The notes: a model not told the origin generated them from the sequence alone. Positions 1 to 10,292 are shown, numbered from the stretch's first letter. The stretch is 57,061 nt of DNA from Lachnospiraceae bacterium (GCA_017476665.1 JAFUZJ010000069.1:1-57061), one strand, 5' to 3'. A program made the numbers and translations.

Positions 1-35
1 AACTATCAAAAGGTACACTTATTGATAGTTCTTTT

Positions 36-38
<3 letters not shown>
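1..38. terminator. AT-rich hairpin next to recombinase stop
   Basis: A perfect 9-bp inverted repeat (AACTATCAA at 1-9, TTGATAGTT at 22-30) is followed on the plus strand by a run of six T at 32-37. It can end transcription coming from the left on the plus strand, and it also lies directly after the minus-strand recombinase stop, so it may serve both. The stem has only two G-C pairs, so it is weak. It could instead be an element end or recombinase site; the window edge hides the rest. Confidence 0.45.
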
Positions 39-707
<669 letters not shown>

Positions 708-872
708 CCGCTTCCCCGGCACACAAAAAAAGACAGCAGGACCTCTCTGGCAAAACATACGGGTTCCTCCGCCCTTTCCTGATATTCTTATTATGATTTG
801 AAATGTTTTTGACCGAATGGTCAGATAATCCTCAGACAGTTGTACACTGTGACATCTTTTGTATGATAAAAA

Positions 873-1067
873 TTATGCTTCTTCCGCATCGTGGGTAGCA
901 TTGTATATTGCGGCTATCTTCTCGGTTTCTTCACCCAGGAAGTCAACGATCTGCTCGATACTATAGCCCTGCGCTTTCTTCCTGCGCACGATAGCGGCAA
1001 GATAACTTTCTTCACCGGCAGCTCTGCCTGCCTTATACTCGTCACGCATCATCTCTTCAAACAACAT
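873..1067 (-). CDS. Small protein resembling the tail of Rpn-type proteins
   Basis: About 64 charged, helical residues with the pattern GRAAGEES and a KKAQGYSIEQIVDFLG segment. This kind of sequence ends many PD-(D/E)XK Rpn/transposase-like proteins of Clostridia, so it may be a free-standing tail or a remnant. I chose the internal ATG at 1067 because AGGAG lies seven bases before it; the earlier in-frame ATG at 1082 has no ribosome site. The ATG at 1082 overlaps the restored stop codon of the frameshifted gene upstream (ATGA), so the two genes were probably translated together. No function is assigned. Confidence 0.55.
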   Translation of the reverse strand: MLFEEMMRDEYKAGRAAGEESYLAAIVRRKKAQGYSIEQIVDFLGEETEKIAAIYNATHDAEEA

Positions 1068-1078
1068 AAATCTGCTCC

Positions 1079-2478
1079 TCATCTGTTAATTGCTATATAT
1101 TTCTGATTTCTACTATTAGGCTTATCAGGTATAGTTCTTGCAATACATCCTTGCTCTAGTAAGCGCCTAATATGCATCATAAGATTTTTCTGTCTTTTAA
1201 CCCCAGATATACAAGTATCTCTTGGGCACTCTTTGCTTCAGCACAATAATCTACAATCTTATCATCTATTGTATTTCCACGTTCCTCAAATATATCTTGA
1301 GGGGTAACTTGGGGGGCACCCCCTAAGTCAAGACGTTTATATGGAAGCGTTACAGTTATGGCATTGTTTGAGAATTTAAACGCGTTTTCGCCATATTCAC
1401 CCACAATTCTTGGTACGCCACGCCCCGACTTCTCACTAATGTGTAATTGCACAAAAATCTCGGTCAGTTTTGCATTAACAGGAATAGAGATACCTGCGTA
1501 AAACCCTTCTTTTGTCTGATGAGGCGGTAATGTTCCAATCGATGTTATCTCTATACGATCCTGATATGCCGTAAACATTGGCGCCGTACCACTAACCCAC
1601 AGATTATGCTGAAATGCATTTATCACAGCCTCTTTAAATGCCTGCGCATTAAATAACATCACTTCCTTCCGTTCCACTTTCCTCTCTCGTTCATCCGCCT
1701 GTGGAATATTTAATGTATCTCCATAATCTATAACCTTATCAAGTACCAGCAACAAACACATCTCTCCAAATTCTCGTACAGAATACATTATGGAAGTTTT
1801 ATCATAACCTGAAAACACAGCAAATCGAATTGGAATTCTGGGATTGTCTGACAGCAACTGTGCAAGCAAATTATATTTGCCGTCTATGGTCAATAACTCC
1901 AAATTCTTCTTAAATGTTTTTTTATTGAGTTTTATTCCTTTCATATCAAAATATAAGAGAAGTTGATCAAATGTCAGGTCATCAAATCTCGCCTCTGTAT
2001 TAAGAAGAGACGGTAATCCCCAATTTAAAACCCGAAATAATGCTGCCTCTCTTTCCGGATGATTCTTTATATTTTCTTTACTTGATCCGACGCGAATATA
2101 ACGAATATTTTTAAATTCCGTAGGAACAATGCGTGCAGCAGGTATACTTAAAACAACAATTCTATTCCCATCAATTATGTCTTCATCAAAAGAAAAGAAT
2201 ATAGCCGGCGAAACATTTCTAGCCAAATAGTGTTCAATTGGTTCGTTTTTTACATCTCGCTTATATCTTAACTTTGTATTTGTATATTCATGAGTATCGT
2301 TGTGAATCCCCCATATCAAATATCCAAATGGTTCTCCAGCCATTACCGCCGCATTTGAAAGCGCCAAAATATACTGCCCAATTTCATCGAGTTCATACCA
2401 GTTATCTTTGAAATCGAACCATTCTTGTTCATCCTCAAAAGAAAGACATCTCTTTACTACGTCAGCAATATTGCTCAT
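1079..2478 (-). pseudogene. AlbA_2-domain putative regulator/ATPase, frameshifted near its end
   Basis: The open frame runs from ATG 2478 to TGA 1177 (433 residues). The N-terminal ~130 residues look like an AlbA_2 (Schlafen-type) domain, with FDFKDNWYELDEIGQYILALSN-like sequence and a glycine-rich WGIHND turn. Residues about 280-375 resemble the GHKL ATPase-like domain of COG2865 (FKEAVINAFQHN, then GRGVPRI). After DRK the frame stops, but the next frame continues with NLMMHIRRLLEQG and ends PNSRNQKYIAINR at a TGA at 1079-1081, the usual winged-helix end of this family. One missing A in the run at 1185-1189 explains it. This is a true mutation, slippage site or sequencing error. The start has AAGGTGGG upstream. 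Confidence 0.8.
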
Positions 2479-2494
2479 CTATTTCCCACCTTAT

Positions 2495-2513
2495 CTGATC
2501 TGACACAAATCAG
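2495..2513. promoter_or_regulatory. Imperfect palindrome in the leader of the AlbA_2 gene
   Basis: CTGATCTG-aca-CAAATCAG is a 19-base near-palindrome (one mismatch per arm pair) lying immediately upstream of the ribosome site of the minus-strand AlbA_2 gene. It could be a self-operator or a hairpin that masks the ribosome site. Inference from position only. Confidence 0.3.
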
Positions 2514-2571
2514 TATTCTCATTTTTAAATATTTTTATCCCATTATCAGTTTTGTATAAAAACCAGATTGT

Positions 2572-2600
2572 ATTTTATCATAAATAGCAATTATTTTCAA
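2572..2600 (-). promoter_or_regulatory. Sigma-A-type promoter for the AlbA_2 gene
   Basis: On the minus strand TTGAAA (2595-2600) and TAAAAT (2572-2577) are separated by exactly 17 bases. Transcription would begin near 2565, giving a leader of about 85 bases that contains the palindrome at 2495-2513. Confidence 0.6.
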
Positions 2601-2649
2601 TTAACGCCGACAAATTATGTGGAGTTTCTTTCGTGATTGCAAATATAAA

Positions 2650-2678
2650 TTGACATCCCTTCTGCCCAAAAGTATAAT
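2650..2678 (+). promoter_or_regulatory. Consensus sigma-A promoter for HD-GYP/pectinesterase
   Basis: A perfect TTGACA (2650-2655) and a perfect TATAAT (2673-2678) are 17 bases apart, about 40 bases upstream of the HD-GYP start codon. This is the closest match to consensus in the window and implies strong, possibly constitutive, expression. Confidence 0.8.
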
Positions 2679-2719
2679 AAATATGATGGTCTTCATGCCA
2701 TTACAGAAAGGTTCATACT

Positions 2720-3808
2720 ATGAAACGAATCTCTACACTGGAGCTGATTCCGGGCATGACGATTGCGGAAGATGTGCTGAGTTTTAACCGACAGTTGATC
2801 ATGTCAAAGGGAACGGTTCTGAACGATAACTTAATCACCAGACTGGATCTGTACGGCATTTTAACGGTTTACGTGGAGGATGCCCCTCCACCGATTTCCG
2901 TTACCCCCACAACCTTGGATCTGAACCAGACGGTTTCTTACAAGGAGCGGGTACAGAATTCTCCGGAGTTTCAGAAATTCAAAGAAGATTATGAGCGCAA
3001 TCTGGGCTCTTTCAAGGATGCGATGAACCAGATGGCGCAGCGCAATCTGGATCTGGATGTGGACGGGCTGTTGAAGGATATCCTGGGCATGGTCAGCATT
3101 GGTTCTTCCTGGCCGGGCGTCCTGGATATGCTGCAGAATATGAAGGATTTTGACGACTCCACCTTTACCCATTCCATGAATGTGGGCCTGATCAGCAATG
3201 TGCTGGCCAAGTGGCTGAAGCTCACGCCGGCGCAGGTGGAGATGGCGACAGCCTGCGGCCTCTTCCATGACATTGGCAAGCTGAAGATTCCCCACGCGAT
3301 CATCACAAAGCCCGGGAAACTGGACGCCAAGGAATATGCGCAGATCCAAAGGCACCCGATCCTGGGATACCAGATGCTGCAGCAGCAGAAAGTGGACGAT
3401 CACATCCGCAACGCGGCTCTGATGCATCATGAGCGGAGCGATGGAAGCGGTTATCCCATGCGACTGTCCGGGAATCAGATCGATCCCTACGCGCGCATTG
3501 TGGCGATCGCCGATATCTATGATGCCATGACGGCACCCCGCGTCTACCGCGGACCTTTGTGTCCGTTCCGCGTGATCGAGATGTTTGAGAAGGAAGGGTT
3601 CCAGAAGTATGATGTGGAGTTTTTGCTGATCTTTCTGGAAAATGTAGTGAACACTTATCTGCAGACTCCCTGCAGATTAAACGATAACCGAGAAGGTACG
3701 ATCGTATTTGTCAACAAAGAGAAGCTGTCACGTCCGACCGTACAGTGCGGGAGCAATTATGTGAACCTGATGAATTTCCCGGATCTTCAGATCCAGGATA
3801 TCCTGTGA
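2720..3808 (+). CDS. HD-GYP domain protein, probable c-di-GMP phosphodiesterase
   Basis: 362 residues. The HD-GYP domain spans about 148-320, with HDIGK at 183-187, HHE at 236-238 and SDGSGYP ending in GYP at 244-246, so the metal ligands look intact. Family members hydrolyse the second messenger cyclic di-GMP. Residues 1-60 resemble the small N-terminal module common in stand-alone HD-GYP proteins (LIPGMTIAEDV). There is no membrane segment, so it is cytoplasmic. AAAGG lies eight bases before the ATG. The next gene, a pectinesterase, starts ten bases after the stop with its ribosome site overlapping the stop codon, so the two are surely co-transcribed. Confidence 0.92.
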   Translation: MKRISTLELIPGMTIAEDVLSFNRQLIMSKGTVLNDNLITRLDLYGILTVYVEDAPPPISVTPTTLDLNQTVSYKERVQNSPEFQKFKEDYERNLGSFKDAMNQMAQRNLDLDVDGLLKDILGMVSIGSSWPGVLDMLQNMKDFDDSTFTHSMNVGLISNVLAKWLKLTPAQVEMATACGLFHDIGKLKIPHAIITKPGKLDAKEYAQIQRHPILGYQMLQQQKVDDHIRNAALMHHERSDGSGYPMRLSGNQIDPYARIVAIADIYDAMTAPRVYRGPLCPFRVIEMFEKEGFQKYDVEFLLIFLENVVNTYLQTPCRLNDNREGTIVFVNKEKLSRPTVQCGSNYVNLMNFPDLQIQDIL

Positions 3809-3818
3809 GGAAAACCCG

Positions 3819-4934
3819 ATGGCGAAAACGAATTTGATCGAGCTCTACGTAAACTGGCCGCAGGCACCCGCGGATGCCCGGACTTTTGTCTCTGTAACGG
3901 AGGCGCTTACTGCTCTTTCAAACATAGACATCGCATCCGGTGAGAGCGCCGTATGGACAGGCCGGGAGAAGGCTTTCCCCGATCAGGATTACGATGTCAC
4001 TCCAGTCACGATCTATATCGGCGCAGGGACTTACAGGGAACAGCTTGTGATTGACCGGCCGAAACTCGCCATGGTCGGTGAGAAACTCACCATGCTCGGC
4101 GAGAATGATACAAACAGCCAGTCCGCTCAAACAGTCTTGGTCTATGGTCTGGGCGCTTTTGAGATCATGCCGGACGGCGAGAAACGCGGCACCTTCCGCA
4201 CCGCTTCCGTTCGGATCGATGCGCCGGATTTCACCGCCAGAAATATTGTGTTTCAGAACGATGCCGGCTTCGGTCGTACGGTAGGCCAGGCGCTGGCGTT
4301 GTATGTGGATGCGGATCGCTGTTATTTTGAGAATTGCCGTTTCCTGGGTAGCCAGGATACGTTGTTCACCGCTCCCCTGCCGCTCAAAGAAGCCAAACCC
4401 GGCGGTTTCAGAGGTCCCGGGGAGTTCAGGCCCCGTGTGATGGGACGTCATCTGTACCGCGATTGTTTTATTCAGGGCGATGTGGATTTTATCTTCGGCG
4501 GCGCCACCGCATGGTTTGAAAACTGTGAGATTTTCTCCAAGATGCCCGGAGACAGAAAACCGCCCGAGAGTCCGGACAATCAGCAGATTTACGGTTATGT
4601 GACGGCCGCTTCCACCTTTGAGGAAGTGAAATACGGCTATGTGCTCCACCGCTGCCGCCTGACCGGCGACTGTCCGCCTCACACGGTATATCTGGGCAGA
4701 CCCTGGCGTGAATTCGCCAAGACCGTCTTCCTGGAGTGCGAACTGGGTGAGCACATTCACCCCTTGGGTTGGGCCGACTGGAAAAAGGATCATGATCATT
4801 TCTTCTATGCGGAGTATGCTTCCACCGGCGCCGGTGCGGATCCCGCGGGACGCGCGGATTTCTCACACCAGCTCACCGGGGAACAGGCCGCAGAATATAC
4901 GATAGAGCGGGTTCTGGATGGCTGGAATCCTTAA
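3819..4934 (+). CDS. Pectinesterase (carbohydrate esterase family 8), cytoplasmic
   Basis: 371 residues of right-handed beta-helix. Family signatures are present: GSQDTLF with catalytic Gln/Asp at 179-180, GDVDFIFGG with the nucleophile Asp223, and YLGRPW with Arg294 and Trp296 near the C-terminus. It removes methyl groups from galacturonate residues of pectin. There is no signal peptide, which suggests it acts on short oligomers after uptake. The ribosome site GAGG overlaps the HD-GYP stop codon. Its TAA stop shares four bases (TTAA, 4931-4934) with the stop of the convergent VWA gene. It is far from the galacturonate cluster at 36.8-46.5 kb but fits the same pathway. Confidence 0.95.
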   Translation: MAKTNLIELYVNWPQAPADARTFVSVTEALTALSNIDIASGESAVWTGREKAFPDQDYDVTPVTIYIGAGTYREQLVIDRPKLAMVGEKLTMLGENDTNSQSAQTVLVYGLGAFEIMPDGEKRGTFRTASVRIDAPDFTARNIVFQNDAGFGRTVGQALALYVDADRCYFENCRFLGSQDTLFTAPLPLKEAKPGGFRGPGEFRPRVMGRHLYRDCFIQGDVDFIFGGATAWFENCEIFSKMPGDRKPPESPDNQQIYGYVTAASTFEEVKYGYVLHRCRLTGDCPPHTVYLGRPWREFAKTVFLECELGEHIHPLGWADWKKDHDHFFYAEYASTGAGADPAGRADFSHQLTGEQAAEYTIERVLDGWNP

Positions 4935-7900
4935 ATATTCCTGTCATCTTTCTTCTTCAGCAGCTGCGAAGTATCCAGCACATCCGCCTCTTTCTTTTTG
5001 GAAGTCTTTTTCGGCTTTTGCGGCACAGGTTTTTTAGGCTCTGTCGACTGCACGTCCGACTGCTCTGTCGGTCGTGTATTTTTTTGTTCTTCTGTCTGCG
5101 CATCCGTGTCCGCTGTATGCTGTGCCGTTCTGCGCTTCGCCCGTGCTTTCACCTGCGGCACATACTGGAACCGCCGCATCGCCACATCCGCCAAAAAGAG
5201 CAGGATCGCCAATCCCAGCAGGAAATTGGTCAGAGTCCTCTTCTCCCGGTTCTTGGACTCGATCGTCGTCCAGACAGGATCGTCCTCACCGATCACTTTT
5301 CCGTAGGCATTCGCAAAGTTCAGATAAATCTCCGGCGTCACATTAAACTTATACTCGTCCGAGAACTGAACCACAGCCGCTGTGGTTAGGTAACTCCGGA
5401 TCTCCCCATCCTCTGTCCGACGGACATTCAGATGATACATACAGGTCTCCCCGGTGGGCAGTTCGGTCTCATAAATGCCGGGAGCGGTGGCGTAGAGCCG
5501 CATTTCGCTGTTTGTGCCTGCCGGATCCACCACCGTGGCGAGCACCTCTGTCTGTGCGGTATAGTCCTGCGTGCGGTACACCACCTTGGTGGAATCGCCC
5601 ACCGTTTCCACATTCACATTGTCTCCGCCCATATTTGCATTTCCGGCGGCATAATCCACGATACGTTTCCAGAGCTGCACATAATCGTCTTTTCCGATGA
5701 AGCCGCCGCTCCACTGCCCGGTTACATCCGTATTCCACGCCACGGATCGGCCCAGGCCGTACTGCCATGTGGTGAGGATCGGCGCATCCTTCTCCACTGC
5801 CTGGATCACCTGGCTGGATGCCGTCTTGGGAGTCGCAGAGATAAAGCCGTATACGGCCGGCCAGCTGTCCGCAAACAGGTTGTTGGTCAGTTCATTGTTC
5901 CTGCTCACCGCCAGGGTGAACTCACCGTTCTGGATATAGCTGTCTCCGCCCAGGAACACTTCCTGCGCAAAGATCTTGGGGATATCGGTGGACAGATCCG
6001 AGTAATAGTATCTGCCGCCGCAGCTCTTCGCCAGCTTCTCTAACAGCTGGGTATCCGAGCCGCTCCCCACCGCCACGGTGGAAAGCGTCACGCCGCCGTT
6101 TGCATAGTCCTTGATCACGTCGTTATAGTTTGTGGTCTCTCCCATACCGTCCGTCAGCAGCACCACATGTTTCTTGGAAGCCGTGCTCTGGGAGATCACC
6201 TGATATGCCTCCACCAACGCCGGCTTGATGGTTGTGCCGCCACCGGAAGGGATCGCCTTGATCTTGTTCTTGATAGCCGTGCGGTCATCCACCGGGGTCA
6301 GCTCCACCTGCCAGTCATACTGATCGTCAAAGGTGAGGACGCCCACGTAATCGCTGTCCTGCAGATTGTCCACCGCCACAGTCGCCGCCCTGATGGCCAC
6401 ATCCAGGTTGCTGGCGCTGCCCAGTCCGCCGCCCATACTGCCGGAGTGGTCGATCACCATAACCATGGCCATGGTCTGCATCTCATTCACGGTCTTCAGC
6501 CGCATATCCACGGGCAGGACGGTTTCCAGCACCGTATCCCGGTAGCCGCCCAGTGCAAAACTGTTGTCTCCGCCGCAGCATACAAAGCCGCAGCCGTAAT
6601 CCTTTACATAAGTCTCCAGCTGGTCCAAAAATCCCTTGGGCAGGTCATCAATATAGGTATCCACCAGAATGATCGCCTTATAAGCCAGCATATCGTCGAT
6701 GGTTTCCGGCGCATTCAATGCAGACACAGACGTATAGTCGCAGCCCGCCGTATTCAAAACGGTATTCAGCGCGGCAGGGGACGTATTTTTCCCGGAAACC
6801 ACCAGAATCCTGGGGGCGGCCTCCACCACAGAGTATGCCGCATAGGAATCGTTCTCGGGGCAGTTGTCGCCCTTTGCCTGGATCTGAACCCGCAGGCTCT
6901 CCATGGAGCCGCTGGTCACATCTTCTTTCACCTGGTCATTGAACACAAAGCGGTTGCTGCCTTTGTTCAGATGTACGGAGTAGCCCGCCGTCTGCGTGCT
7001 GCCATGGTAAACCGCGATCACCGCCTCCGTGTCATAGTTGCTCTCCGTCAATACGGTGATGGCATATTTGTCTCCCGGATGCAGATAGGCCGGCAGCGTC
7101 ACATTTTCGATATAGGCGTCGTCTTTTTCCTCGTCCTCATAGAGCAACGTCAGATATTCGGTCTTCCCCGCCATCAGCGCCTGGGCCATGTTGCGGATAT
7201 CCCCCTGGGTCTGCTTGCCGTCAGTCAGCACCACAATGCGTCCCGCGGCATCGCCGGGGATCAGCGTCAGCGCCCGGGACATGGCCTCCTCAAAGTTGGT
7301 CGCCGTCTTCTCCGGGAGCGTCATCATACCGCTGTATTCCCTGTCGGATAGAAACTGCTCCACCAGCGCGTCCTTGCCGAAGGTCACGATGCCGTACACG
7401 TTGCCCGACGGCATCTTGTAAATAGTCTTTTTCAGATAAGCATTCATCTCATCCAGATGCTCCCCGTTGCTGTTGGAAATATCCACAACAAACACAGTGG
7501 CAGTCTGCGTCCTGCCCAGCCGGATCCGGATGCCGAACAGTGCCAGCACCAGGCACAAAAAGACAATGCCGCGCACCGCCAGATAGAATTTCCCGCGGTA
7601 CCGCATCTGATATACATACAAAATCCATTCCGCAATCAACAGGATCAGCGCCAGTCCGATAAACACATTCCGCAGCGTATGCTTTACCTTCTGCAGCTGC
7701 ACGGATGTGTTGCCTGTGACAGACTGCGCCTGTGCTCTTCCGTCCGACTCTGACGCCGTCTGAAAGCGCACGGCATAGTATTCTTCATATTCTTCGTTGC
7801 CGATGCGATACAGGCCCGCCTTTCGGGGCTTATTTTCCAAAAGCACCGCATCCGCCCAGGGTCTTAACGTAATCTCGTCCCCCGCGTAATAGACCGTGGA

Positions 7901-9385
7901 GTCCAGCCATGACGTGTCCGAGAGATACACGATGGCATTGGCGAGAAATACCGGAAATTCCGCCCGCAGCGGGAAGTCGGACTCCCGGATATCGAAGCCC
8001 ACTACGACCTCTTTTCTGCCGTTCCGTTCCCCGTAGTATCCAACGCATTTTCCCTCATACTCCAAAAAGCTCTCCGCCCACTCCGGCAGCGAAAAGCTGT
8101 ATGCCTTGTTCACACCGATGGTAAAATCGGATAACCCCGTCGTCAGGTTGGTGTTCTTCGTGTGCACGACAATGTTTTCCAAAACCTCTTCCGTGGCGGT
8201 GCCGTCGCTTGCATTCTGTGCCCGGGGCGCGCGGAAGATCAGTTTGTTGCCTCCCTCCGCATGAGGCTCCTGCCCCGCATCGTAGATGACCACATTGAAT
8301 CCGCCCTGCCCGTCTGCCGCAGCATCATTTCCTGCTTTGGTGACACTGCTCCCTGTCACCGCCAGATATGCTTTTTCCAGGAAAGTATTTCCACCGCTGA
8401 CCAGCAGGCCGTTGATCTGGCTGCCGTTTCCCTTCACCGCCCAGGAAGTGTTGTCCGCTTCCAGCGTATCCTGCGCCGGCGTCTGCATGCCGCTGACCTC
8501 AGCGCGCAGCGTCTGTCCCTGCCAGTCCAGCTGCTCAAACAGGCACACCTTGGTCTCATCCGCATCCAAAGTCATCTGCTTCAACGCGATCAGCTTCTCC
8601 GTATCATCATACAGGCCCACGTCAAAAGCGGCTTTCTCGTCACTGTAGTTCCGGGTGCTGACCATGACGTCATAGAGCCCGTCCGGGCGCTTGGCATACA
8701 CGGTATACTCATTTGCCACATTCGCCGCCGGCTCGCCCACCACATACAATTCTTTCTCCGCAAAGCCCGTCAGCCCTTCAAAAGCCGCGGCCCCCGCGCC
8801 GTCCGTATAGACCATCAGCACGGAACTGCCTTCTTCCTCCGATCCCGATAGCGTATCCAGAATATTCTGAGCCACCGTCAGACTGCCGCCCCGATCCGTA
8901 CAGGAAATTCTGCGCAGGATTTCCGCCACTTCCCCCGGATCACTCAGGTCAACCGCCAGAAGCTCGGTCCCCGCACCGTCCGCCGTCACCACGGAAAACT
9001 GGGTGTTGTCCGCGCTTTTCACATAGTCGCAGGCCTGCTCCACCGCTTCCTCCAGCCGGGTTTTGCCGTCTGTGCCCACATGCTGCATGCTTCCCCCGGT
9101 ATCGATCAGCAGAACCCGCCGTCCCTTGCTGACACCGTCCGTCCGGATAAACGGAGACATCAGCGCAATGATGAGCAGCGCAATGATCGCAATCTGCAGG
9201 TACATCAGAATGTTGTGCACAAACTTTTCAAAGAAAGTTCTGGAATGCTCGTTTTTCAGAAGCTTCTTCCACAGCAGATTGGAGGAGATCAACTGGTCGA
9301 TCCCCTTCGGTTTTAACAGATATAAAATTATGATCACCGGCACCGCAGCCAGAAACAGCAGCGGCCAAAAACTCTCAAATATCAT
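4931..9385 (-). CDS. Giant membrane protein with three VWA domains (BatA-type N-terminus)
   Basis: 1484 residues. Order: BatA-type N-terminal module with membrane helices at about 7-24 and 60-80; VWA domain 1 from about 90, whose metal site reads DTGGS and so lacks the first Ser of DxSxS; a beta-rich stretch; two helices at about 570-618; VWA domain 2 from about 632 with an intact DISNS; a glutamine-amidotransferase-like domain at about 855-960 (CGGDNS, no obvious catalytic Cys-His pair); VWA domain 3 from about 975 with DHSGS; one last helix near 1385-1403; and a Lys-rich cytoplasmic tail. It looks like two ancestral proteins joined. It overlaps the DUF58 gene by 11 bases and is the last gene of the MoxR cluster, known in other bacteria for chaperone or envelope-stress roles. 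Confidence 0.88.
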   Translation of the reverse strand: MIFESFWPLLFLAAVPVIIILYLLKPKGIDQLISSNLLWKKLLKNEHSRTFFEKFVHNILMYLQIAIIALLIIALMSPFIRTDGVSKGRRVLLIDTGGSMQHVGTDGKTRLEEAVEQACDYVKSADNTQFSVVTADGAGTELLAVDLSDPGEVAEILRRISCTDRGGSLTVAQNILDTLSGSEEEGSSVLMVYTDGAGAAAFEGLTGFAEKELYVVGEPAANVANEYTVYAKRPDGLYDVMVSTRNYSDEKAAFDVGLYDDTEKLIALKQMTLDADETKVCLFEQLDWQGQTLRAEVSGMQTPAQDTLEADNTSWAVKGNGSQINGLLVSGGNTFLEKAYLAVTGSSVTKAGNDAAADGQGGFNVVIYDAGQEPHAEGGNKLIFRAPRAQNASDGTATEEVLENIVVHTKNTNLTTGLSDFTIGVNKAYSFSLPEWAESFLEYEGKCVGYYGERNGRKEVVVGFDIRESDFPLRAEFPVFLANAIVYLSDTSWLDSTVYYAGDEITLRPWADAVLLENKPRKAGLYRIGNEEYEEYYAVRFQTASESDGRAQAQSVTGNTSVQLQKVKHTLRNVFIGLALILLIAEWILYVYQMRYRGKFYLAVRGIVFLCLVLALFGIRIRLGRTQTATVFVVDISNSNGEHLDEMNAYLKKTIYKMPSGNVYGIVTFGKDALVEQFLSDREYSGMMTLPEKTATNFEEAMSRALTLIPGDAAGRIVVLTDGKQTQGDIRNMAQALMAGKTEYLTLLYEDEEKDDAYIENVTLPAYLHPGDKYAITVLTESNYDTEAVIAVYHGSTQTAGYSVHLNKGSNRFVFNDQVKEDVTSGSMESLRVQIQAKGDNCPENDSYAAYSVVEAAPRILVVSGKNTSPAALNTVLNTAGCDYTSVSALNAPETIDDMLAYKAIILVDTYIDDLPKGFLDQLETYVKDYGCGFVCCGGDNSFALGGYRDTVLETVLPVDMRLKTVNEMQTMAMVMVIDHSGSMGGGLGSASNLDVAIRAATVAVDNLQDSDYVGVLTFDDQYDWQVELTPVDDRTAIKNKIKAIPSGGGTTIKPALVEAYQVISQSTASKKHVVLLTDGMGETTNYNDVIKDYANGGVTLSTVAVGSGSDTQLLEKLAKSCGGRYYYSDLSTDIPKIFAQEVFLGGDSYIQNGEFTLAVSRNNELTNNLFADSWPAVYGFISATPKTASSQVIQAVEKDAPILTTWQYGLGRSVAWNTDVTGQWSGGFIGKDDYVQLWKRIVDYAAGNANMGGDNVNVETVGDSTKVVYRTQDYTAQTEVLATVVDPAGTNSEMRLYATAPGIYETELPTGETCMYHLNVRRTEDGEIRSYLTTAAVVQFSDEYKFNVTPEIYLNFANAYGKVIGEDDPVWTTIESKNREKRTLTNFLLGLAILLFLADVAMRRFQYVPQVKARAKRRTAQHTADTDAQTEEQKNTRPTEQSDVQSTEPKKPVPQKPKKTSKKKEADVLDTSQLLKKKDDRNI

Positions 9386-10292
9386 ATAGCATCCTTAAAT
9401 CCTGAAAAATTAATTTGTTGAAATCCGTTCCCGTACTGCACACCGCATAGACCGCACCCGCCTTCGCACAGGCCCTGCGCAGGTTTCCGCAAAACTGCTC
9501 CACCGCCTTTTCGTACACCCGGATGCTGGCAGCATCCAGTGTGAGCCGCAGCGTGTTGCCCGCATCCTCCATATCGATCAGGTTCCGCGTCCCCGTCATA
9601 TCCACCGCCAGCTCTTCCTCCGCCAGCACGTGGAGAAACACCACTTTCTGTTTGCGGTAATTCAGAAAACGCAGGATACGCTCCGCCGCAGGCTGCGCCT
9701 GGACGCCCGTGGTGCCACGCAGTTCCGGCTTGGGCTCCAAAAATGCCTCCTGTAGGAAATCACTGATCAAAAACGTCACTCCCGGCCCTTTCGTCGGCAG
9801 CCGCTTGATCGCCTCCTCAATATCCACCGTCCCCTCAAACCGGCACTGGGACAACCAGTGGGACAATCGCGGAAACGCTTTCCGCCCGCCATTCAGCGAA
9901 AGCGGCGACTGCATCCGCTGCATGTCATACACCAGGACTCTGTCCATATTATTCAGGCTTAAGTAGGCAAACGCCGCCGTCAGCATACAGACCAGCTCAC
10001 TCTTTTTCTGTTTTCCGTATTCCATGGAGGCGCTGGTGTCGATCAGGATCGTGACCACCGCTTCCTTTTCTTCCATGTATTCCTTCACATACAGCCTGTC
10101 CAGCCGCCCGTAAGCATTCCAGTCGATCCACCGGATATCATCCCCCGGCATGTACTCCCTGAAATCCGAGAATTCCGTGGACGACCCCTTCTGCACCGAC
10201 TTGCGGTTTCCCGTCAGATTCATGGACGTCTTATGCCCCATGGCAAGCCGGAACCTGGACAATGTGTCGTAAAACGCCGAATTCAATTCCAT
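9375..10292 (-). CDS. DUF58 / VWA-like protein of the MoxR cluster
   Basis: 305 residues. The DUF58 signature around 38-72 (SDFREYMPGDDIRWIDWNAY, then RLYVKEY) is followed by a VWA-like metal site DTSAS at 85-89. Proteins of this family sit next to MoxR ATPases and are thought to be adaptors that present clients or metal-dependent complexes to the ATPase. No membrane segment is evident. The ribosome site GAGGT precedes the ATG. The gene follows moxR by about 53 bases and overlaps the VWA giant by 11, so these are one transcription unit. Confidence 0.92.
   Translation of the reverse strand: MELNSAFYDTLSRFRLAMGHKTSMNLTGNRKSVQKGSSTEFSDFREYMPGDDIRWIDWNAYGRLDRLYVKEYMEEKEAVVTILIDTSASMEYGKQKKSELVCMLTAAFAYLSLNNMDRVLVYDMQRMQSPLSLNGGRKAFPRLSHWLSQCRFEGTVDIEEAIKRLPTKGPGVTFLISDFLQEAFLEPKPELRGTTGVQAQPAAERILRFLNYRKQKVVFLHVLAEEELAVDMTGTRNLIDMEDAGNTLRLTLDAASIRVYEKAVEQFCGNLRRACAKAGAVYAVCSTGTDFNKLIFQDLRMLYDI

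Noticed and set aside
6167-7351. Long plus-strand open frame opposite the VWA gene (394 codons)
   Set aside because: Shadow frame of a high-GC coding region; His/Gln/Arg-rich with no ribosome site.
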